This document shows, in pieces, positions 60,152 through 64,000 of a DNA stretch of 64,000 nucleotides; the stretch's first letter is position 1; each line of letters opens with the position of its first letter. This DNA comes from Roseibium alexandrii DFL-11. GTDB taxonomy: Bacteria; Pseudomonadota; Alphaproteobacteria; Rhizobiales; Stappiaceae. Where the stretch lies: the NCBI RefSeq assembly GCF_000158095.2, contig NZ_CM011002.1, positions 2,433,228-2,497,227 of the forward strand, read 5' to 3'. The notes under the pieces were generated by a model. It made no database searches, was not told where the DNA came from, and was given only the letters and a program-made list of their open reading frames with translations. The position numbers and the translations under genes are program-made.

Positions 60152-61030
60152 TTACTGACCGCCGCCGAAGGCATGGACATAAACTGTCAGCGACTTGATC
60201 GTTGCCGGATCTAGGCGGTCTTCCCAGGCAGGCATGACGCCATTCCGCGGGTTGGTGATCTGAGCCTTGATGGCGTCCAGCGACTTGCCATAAAGGTAGT
60301 TCGCTGACACCAGGCTCGGCGCACCAACATCCTGGATACCCTCCAGATTGTCACCGTGACACGCTGCGCAGTTGTCCACGTAGAGTGTCTCACCGGCTGC
60401 AAGATCGACACCCTCATCGGTTTCCAAGCCTGTGCGGGAGGCGACGTAGTTGGCAACCTGGCTGATTTCCTCTTTGCTCAAGAGTTCATCGCGGCCATAA
60501 GCTGGCATCTCGCCAAAGCGGGCATTGTCGTTGTCGACACGAATGCCGTGAAGCAGCGTGGTGTGGATGTCGTCCAGTGTACCGCCCCAGATCCAGGTGT
60601 CGTCCTGAAGGTTCGGGTAGCCTTCAAATCCGGTTCCACCAGCTCCGTGGCACGGTGCACAGTTGTCGCCGAATGCCGCACGGCCATTGGCCATCGCAAA
60701 TTGCAGGAGCTGTTGGTCGTTGGAGATGTCCGCCAACGGGGTCGCAACGATCTGGTCAGCGAACTGGGAGCGTCCGGCAACGCCTTCTTCAACGGCAGCA
60801 AGGGCTTCGGCCCGCTGGCTGGATCCCAGAACACCCGTGGTGTAACTGGAAATCAGCGGCCACGATGGGTAAAGCACCCAGTAAATCACGGCCCAAACGA
60901 TGGTGATGTAGAAGAGGTACAGCCACCATTTCGGCAATGGGTTGTTGAGCTCCTTCAGACCATCCCACTCATGGCCCGTGGTTTCGACCCCGGATACCTG
61001 GTCGACTTCCTTTTGATGTGTATCAGACAT
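60152..61030 (-). CDS. ccoP: cbb3 oxidase diheme cytochrome subunit CcoP
   Basis: CcoP passes electrons from cytochrome c to the catalytic subunit. The 292-residue protein has one or two N-terminal membrane segments (about 33-56) and two c-type heme sites, C124APCH128 and C221AACH225, with axial methionine candidates in GEMPAYG and NGVMPAWE. GGAGG lies 8 bases upstream of the ATG. It starts 3 bases after ccoQ. Confidence 0.95.
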   Translation of the reverse strand: MSDTHQKEVDQVSGVETTGHEWDGLKELNNPLPKWWLYLFYITIVWAVIYWVLYPSWPLISSYTTGVLGSSQRAEALAAVEEGVAGRSQFADQIVATPLADISNDQQLLQFAMANGRAAFGDNCAPCHGAGGTGFEGYPNLQDDTWIWGGTLDDIHTTLLHGIRVDNDNARFGEMPAYGRDELLSKEEISQVANYVASRTGLETDEGVDLAAGETLYVDNCAACHGDNLEGIQDVGAPSLVSANYLYGKSLDAIKAQITNPRNGVMPAWEDRLDPATIKSLTVYVHAFGGGQ

Positions 61031-61033
61031 GGA

Positions 61034-61189
61034 TCAGTCCTCCCGAAACGGGATCTGGGCGGCATCATCGAACTTTTTGCGGTTCTTCGGCCACAAGGCG
61101 TAGGCCAGAACGATGCCAAACAGGATCATGAAGTAGATAAGGCCACCGGTTTGCGCGAAGGCCGCGAGGGCGGAGTATGTCTCGTTCAT
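61034..61189 (-). CDS. ccoQ: cbb3 oxidase small subunit CcoQ
   Basis: A 51-residue frame lies exactly between ccoO and ccoP and encodes MNETYSALAAFAQTGGLIYF, one membrane helix (FMILFGIVLAYALWP) and a charged tail KNRKKFDDAAQIPFRED, the standard CcoQ plan. It stabilises the CcoNOP core. Confidence 0.93.
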   Translation of the reverse strand: MNETYSALAAFAQTGGLIYFMILFGIVLAYALWPKNRKKFDDAAQIPFRED

Positions 61190-61194
61190 CGCAC

Positions 61195-61929
61195 TTACCT
61201 CAGGTTGGCTTTGTTGTCGTAGATCGAGAAGTCGACCATGGTTCCGAGCACCTGAAGATAGGCGACGAGCGCATCCATCTCGGTGACCTTGCGCGGGTTG
61301 CCGTCAAAGTCGCGGACCGCCGAATTCGGCCAACGCTCTTCGAAGTCATAAGCCCCGTCGGTGTCCGGAGACGCCTGACCGATGGCATCGGCGACAGCGA
61401 ACTCGTGCTGTGCATCCGTGTAAGGAACACCAACCACCATATTGGCGCCGACGTGGCCTTGGATGTCACGGGTGAACAGCTCGGTCTCGGCAAGGAACGG
61501 ATAGCCTGGCATAATCGAGGCCGGAACCAGCGAGCGCGGATCGATCAAGTGCTCGACGTGCCAGTCATCGGAGTACTTGCCGCCAACGCGGGCCAGATCT
61601 GGACCAGTCCGTTTTGATCCCCACTGGAACGGGTGGTCGTACATCGACTCCGCTGCCAGTGAGAAGTGGCCGTAGCGCTCCAACTCGTCGCGCATCGGAC
61701 GGATCATCTGGGAGTGGCACGTATAGCACCCCTCCCGAATGTAGATCTCGCGGCCTGCGAGCTCCAGCGGCGTGTAAGGCCGCATTCCTTCGGTCTTTTC
61801 GATCGTACTCTTCAGATAAAAGAGCGGAGCGATCTCGACCAGGCCACCGACAGAGATGGCCACGAGAATACCGATCACAAGGATGATCGAGTTCTTCTCG
61901 AAGATTTCGTGTTTTTTCCATGCAGACAT
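61195..61929 (-). CDS. ccoO: cbb3 oxidase monoheme cytochrome subunit CcoO
   Basis: The 244-residue protein has one N-terminal membrane helix (about 14-32) and a periplasmic c-type cytochrome domain with C68YTCH72 in [14 protein letters not shown]. It carries electrons from CcoP to CcoN. It starts 14 bases after ccoN. Confidence 0.95.
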   Translation of the reverse strand: MSAWKKHEIFEKNSIILVIGILVAISVGGLVEIAPLFYLKSTIEKTEGMRPYTPLELAGREIYIREGCYTCHSQMIRPMRDELERYGHFSLAAESMYDHPFQWGSKRTGPDLARVGGKYSDDWHVEHLIDPRSLVPASIMPGYPFLAETELFTRDIQGHVGANMVVGVPYTDAQHEFAVADAIGQASPDTDGAYDFEERWPNSAVRDFDGNPRKVTEMDALVAYLQVLGTMVDFSIYDNKANLR

Positions 61930-61943
61930 TTTTGTCCCTCCCC

Positions 61944-63599
61944 TTATTCGGCCGCAGCCAGGGAGCCTGCCGGTAGAGCTTCGGCTTCTTCAGCCTCGCC
62001 GTGACGGACAGTCATCCAGAGATTGTAGGCCATGATCAGGGCGCCGACCACGAAGAGCGCACCGCCGAGAGCACGGATGATGTAGAAGGGATGCATCGCT
62101 TCCACGGTTTCCACGAAGGAGTACTGTAGGAAGCCGAGGCTATCGTATGCGCGCCACATCAGGCCTTGCATGATGCCGGACACCCACATCGCGGTGATAT
62201 AGAGAACGATCCCCAGCGTCGACAGCCAGAAGTGCCAGTTCACCAATTTCAGGGAATACAGGCTCTTCTTGTTCCACAGCCACGGAACGAGGCAGTAGAT
62301 CGCGCCGAAGGAGATGTAGCCAACCCAGCCAAGTGCACCGGAGTGAACGTGACCAATGGTCCAGTCCGTGTAGTGCGACAGGGAATTGACCGACCGCAGG
62401 GACATCAGAGGACCTTCGAAGGTGGACATGCCGTAGAAGGCAACGGAAACCACCATCATGCGCAGAACCGGATCGGTCCGCAGCTTGTCCCACGCACCCG
62501 ACAAGGTCATCAGGCCATTGATCATGCCACCCCAGGACGGCATCCACAGGATGATTGAGAAGGTCGCGCCAAGTGTTGACGCCCATTGCGGCAGAGCCGT
62601 GTAGTGCAAGTGGTGCGGGCCAGCCCAGATGTAGATGAAGATCAGAGCCCAGAAGTGAACGATCGACAGGCGGTAGGAATAGACCGGCCGTTCAGCCCGC
62701 TTCGGGATGAAGTAGTACATGATGGCGAGGAAGCCCGCGGTCAGGAAGAAGCCCACCGCGTTGTGGCCATACCACCACTGAACCATCGCATCTTGTACAC
62801 CAGCCCAGACGATCACGGACTGGGTCGAATAGATTGACACAGGAATGGTCAAGTTGTTGGTGATGTGCAGCACCGCGATGGTCACGATGAACGCAAGATA
62901 GAACCAGTTCGCGACGTAGATATGTGGCTCTCTCCGCTTCCACAGGGTTCCCAGGAAGAGGAGCAGGTAGAACACCCAAACGATGGTCAACCAAAGGTCA
63001 GCGTACCATTCCGGTTCGGCATATTCCTTGCCCTGAGTGGCACCCAGCAAGTAACCGGTTCCGGCAATGACGATGAAGGCGTTGTAGCCCAGGATCACGA
63101 ACCAGGGCAGGATCTTGCCTGGCATCCGCGCGCGGCAGGTCCGCTGCACGACATACATCGATGTTGCCAGAAGAACGTTGCCGCCAAATGCAAAAATCAC
63201 CGCGGAGGTGTGCAAGGGGCGCAGGCGGCCGAAGTTGGTCCAGGGCAGATCAAAGTTCAGCGCAGGCCAGGCCAGCTGAAGCGCGATCACAAGACCGACA
63301 GTGAAGCCGGCAATGCCCCAGAACATGGCCGCGATTGCGCCAAACTTGATGGGGCCAATATTGTAGTTGGGTTTACCATCGAGTTCCTGCGGGATTGCTT
63401 GCCCGCCGTCATCGAAGTAATTCTTGAAGATATAGAACACGCCAAGAGCGGCGAACAATGCGCCGACGCTAGCGTGAAATGCCATGACCTGATCAAAGGT
63501 CTTGCCCGCCACGATAAGGCAGGCAAATGCAAGTAGCACAAGGAAGATGGCGAAGCCGCCTTCCTCGAGCGAGACCAATCCGGTCTTTTGTTGTGCCAT
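61944..63599 (-). CDS. ccoN: cbb3 oxidase catalytic subunit I CcoN
   Basis: CcoN is the heme b/b3-CuB subunit that reduces oxygen with high affinity and pumps protons. The 551-residue protein has about 12 membrane helices; histidine ligands are seen in [44 protein letters not shown] and [15 protein letters not shown]. It is the first gene of ccoNOQP. An FNR/FixK box lies 80 bases upstream of the start, so low oxygen should induce it. Confidence 0.97.
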   Translation of the reverse strand: MAQQKTGLVSLEEGGFAIFLVLLAFACLIVAGKTFDQVMAFHASVGALFAALGVFYIFKNYFDDGGQAIPQELDGKPNYNIGPIKFGAIAAMFWGIAGFTVGLVIALQLAWPALNFDLPWTNFGRLRPLHTSAVIFAFGGNVLLATSMYVVQRTCRARMPGKILPWFVILGYNAFIVIAGTGYLLGATQGKEYAEPEWYADLWLTIVWVFYLLLFLGTLWKRREPHIYVANWFYLAFIVTIAVLHITNNLTIPVSIYSTQSVIVWAGVQDAMVQWWYGHNAVGFFLTAGFLAIMYYFIPKRAERPVYSYRLSIVHFWALIFIYIWAGPHHLHYTALPQWASTLGATFSIILWMPSWGGMINGLMTLSGAWDKLRTDPVLRMMVVSVAFYGMSTFEGPLMSLRSVNSLSHYTDWTIGHVHSGALGWVGYISFGAIYCLVPWLWNKKSLYSLKLVNWHFWLSTLGIVLYITAMWVSGIMQGLMWRAYDSLGFLQYSFVETVEAMHPFYIIRALGGALFVVGALIMAYNLWMTVRHGEAEEAEALPAGSLAAAE

Positions 63600-63678
63600 A
63601 TTTAGCGCCCCAGTCTTTAAAATCGTTACAAGGTGCCAACGATGGCAAGACAGTGCGCACGGTTCCGGAATGGATGCG

Positions 63679-63692
63679 TTGATTCATGTCAA
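63679..63692. promoter_or_regulatory. FNR/FixK-type box upstream of ccoN
   Basis: The bases read TTGATTCATGTCAA on the plus strand and TTGACATGAATCAA on the minus strand, matching the anaerobox TTGAY-N4-RTCAA at every defined position. It lies 80 bases before the ccoN ATG, a usual activator distance for cbb3 operons. Confidence 0.8.
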
Positions 63693-63803
63693 GAATCAGA
63701 AACCCACCCCCGGTGAAGCTTGGGACAGATTATCGCAGGTACGAAAAAGGTGGCTTTCAGGAGACGCCGGACTTCTTTTTCAAGACATGACGGTCTTGAG
63801 AAA

Positions 63804-63992
63804 TCAGGTCATTGGTTTGTCGGGCGTTGCAATCGTGGAGGTGTGTCCGGTGGCGTCTGATGATTGGGGTGCCCTGCCGATGGTGATCAATGTGATTGCG
63901 GGTAACAGAAGAACCATTCCGGTGAAGCGAACAATCTGGTGGGCCGCAACGAACGCCGGATCCAGATCGAGCACGAACGCCATCAGGGTCAT
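63804..63992 (-). CDS. Possible small or partial membrane protein at the window end
   Basis: A 62-codon frame begins with an ATG at 63992 preceded by GAGGTT. It has one hydrophobic helix (FTGMVLLLPAITLITIG) and a polar Thr/Ser-rich tail. The upstream side is cut off by the window, so it may be the C-terminus of a longer gene. No family is recognised. It lies upstream of ccoN on the same strand. Confidence 0.3.
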   Translation of the reverse strand: MTLMAFVLDLDPAFVAAHQIVRFTGMVLLLPAITLITIGRAPQSSDATGHTSTIATPDKPMT

Positions 63993-64000
63993 AACCTCAA

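Overview
The window looks like chromosomal DNA from an alphaproteobacterium of the Hyphomicrobiales/Stappiaceae type (a Roseibium/Labrenzia-like marine genus is my best guess). This is inferred from the conserved block murA, DUF2948, hisD, UPF0262, low-molecular-weight phosphatase, infA, maf, yacG, from a ccoNOQP-ccoGHIS cluster with an FNR/FixK box, from a urea-type urtABCDE transporter, and from dispersed CCCGG-type hairpin repeats between genes. No 16S rRNA or other strict taxonomic marker is present.

Layout. 1-3000: end of an unidentified gene, a metallophosphoesterase, galE and cysQ. 3292-9239: hypABCDEF, a complete [NiFe]-hydrogenase maturation operon with no hydrogenase structural genes in view. 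9262-10548: a homocysteine S-methyltransferase and tRNA-Phe. 10850-15430: a two-gene unit on the minus strand, a Slam-like outer-membrane translocon and a FecR-domain protein with a TbpB-like C-terminal barrel, which together look like a type XI secretion pair. 15629-23922: a periplasmic 5'-nucleotidase with a PhoB-box-like site, then the housekeeping block. 24319-33150: tRNA-Thr followed by an 8.8-kb integrative element bounded by 24-bp direct repeats of the tRNA 3' end. It encodes a tyrosine integrase, a PHP-domain/SMC-like ATPase (a probable defence gene), a serine recombinase preceded by a 40-bp nested dyad, a ribbon-helix-helix protein, an HUH-Rep-like protein, a lipoprotein and a Rap1a/Tai-like protein.

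33366-37681: accessory genes, namely a repeat protein, a trypsin-like protease with repeats and an XRE-cupin regulator divergent from azlCD; a remnant copy of the regulator's 3' end lies before the protease. 37752-40007: an acyl-CoA dehydrogenase and an AraC regulator. 40124-50751: a transporter-fused hybrid histidine kinase and LuxR-type response regulator divergent from urtABCDE, with a perfect 16-bp palindrome between them that may be the regulator's operator. 50994-53395: UDP-glucose dehydrogenase and a sugar transferase (surface polysaccharide). 53429-55306: aroQ and small or signalling genes. 55342-63599: cbb3 oxidase structural genes ccoNOQP and assembly genes ccoGHIS, all on the minus strand.

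The metabolic theme is a microaerobic, opportunistic lifestyle: high-affinity cbb3 respiration, hydrogenase maturation, urea-type nitrogen scavenging under two-component control and phosphate scavenging from nucleotides. The least described parts are the Slam/FecR-TbpB pair, the tRNA-Thr island, and the NCS1-like transporter-kinase with its eight-cysteine module.
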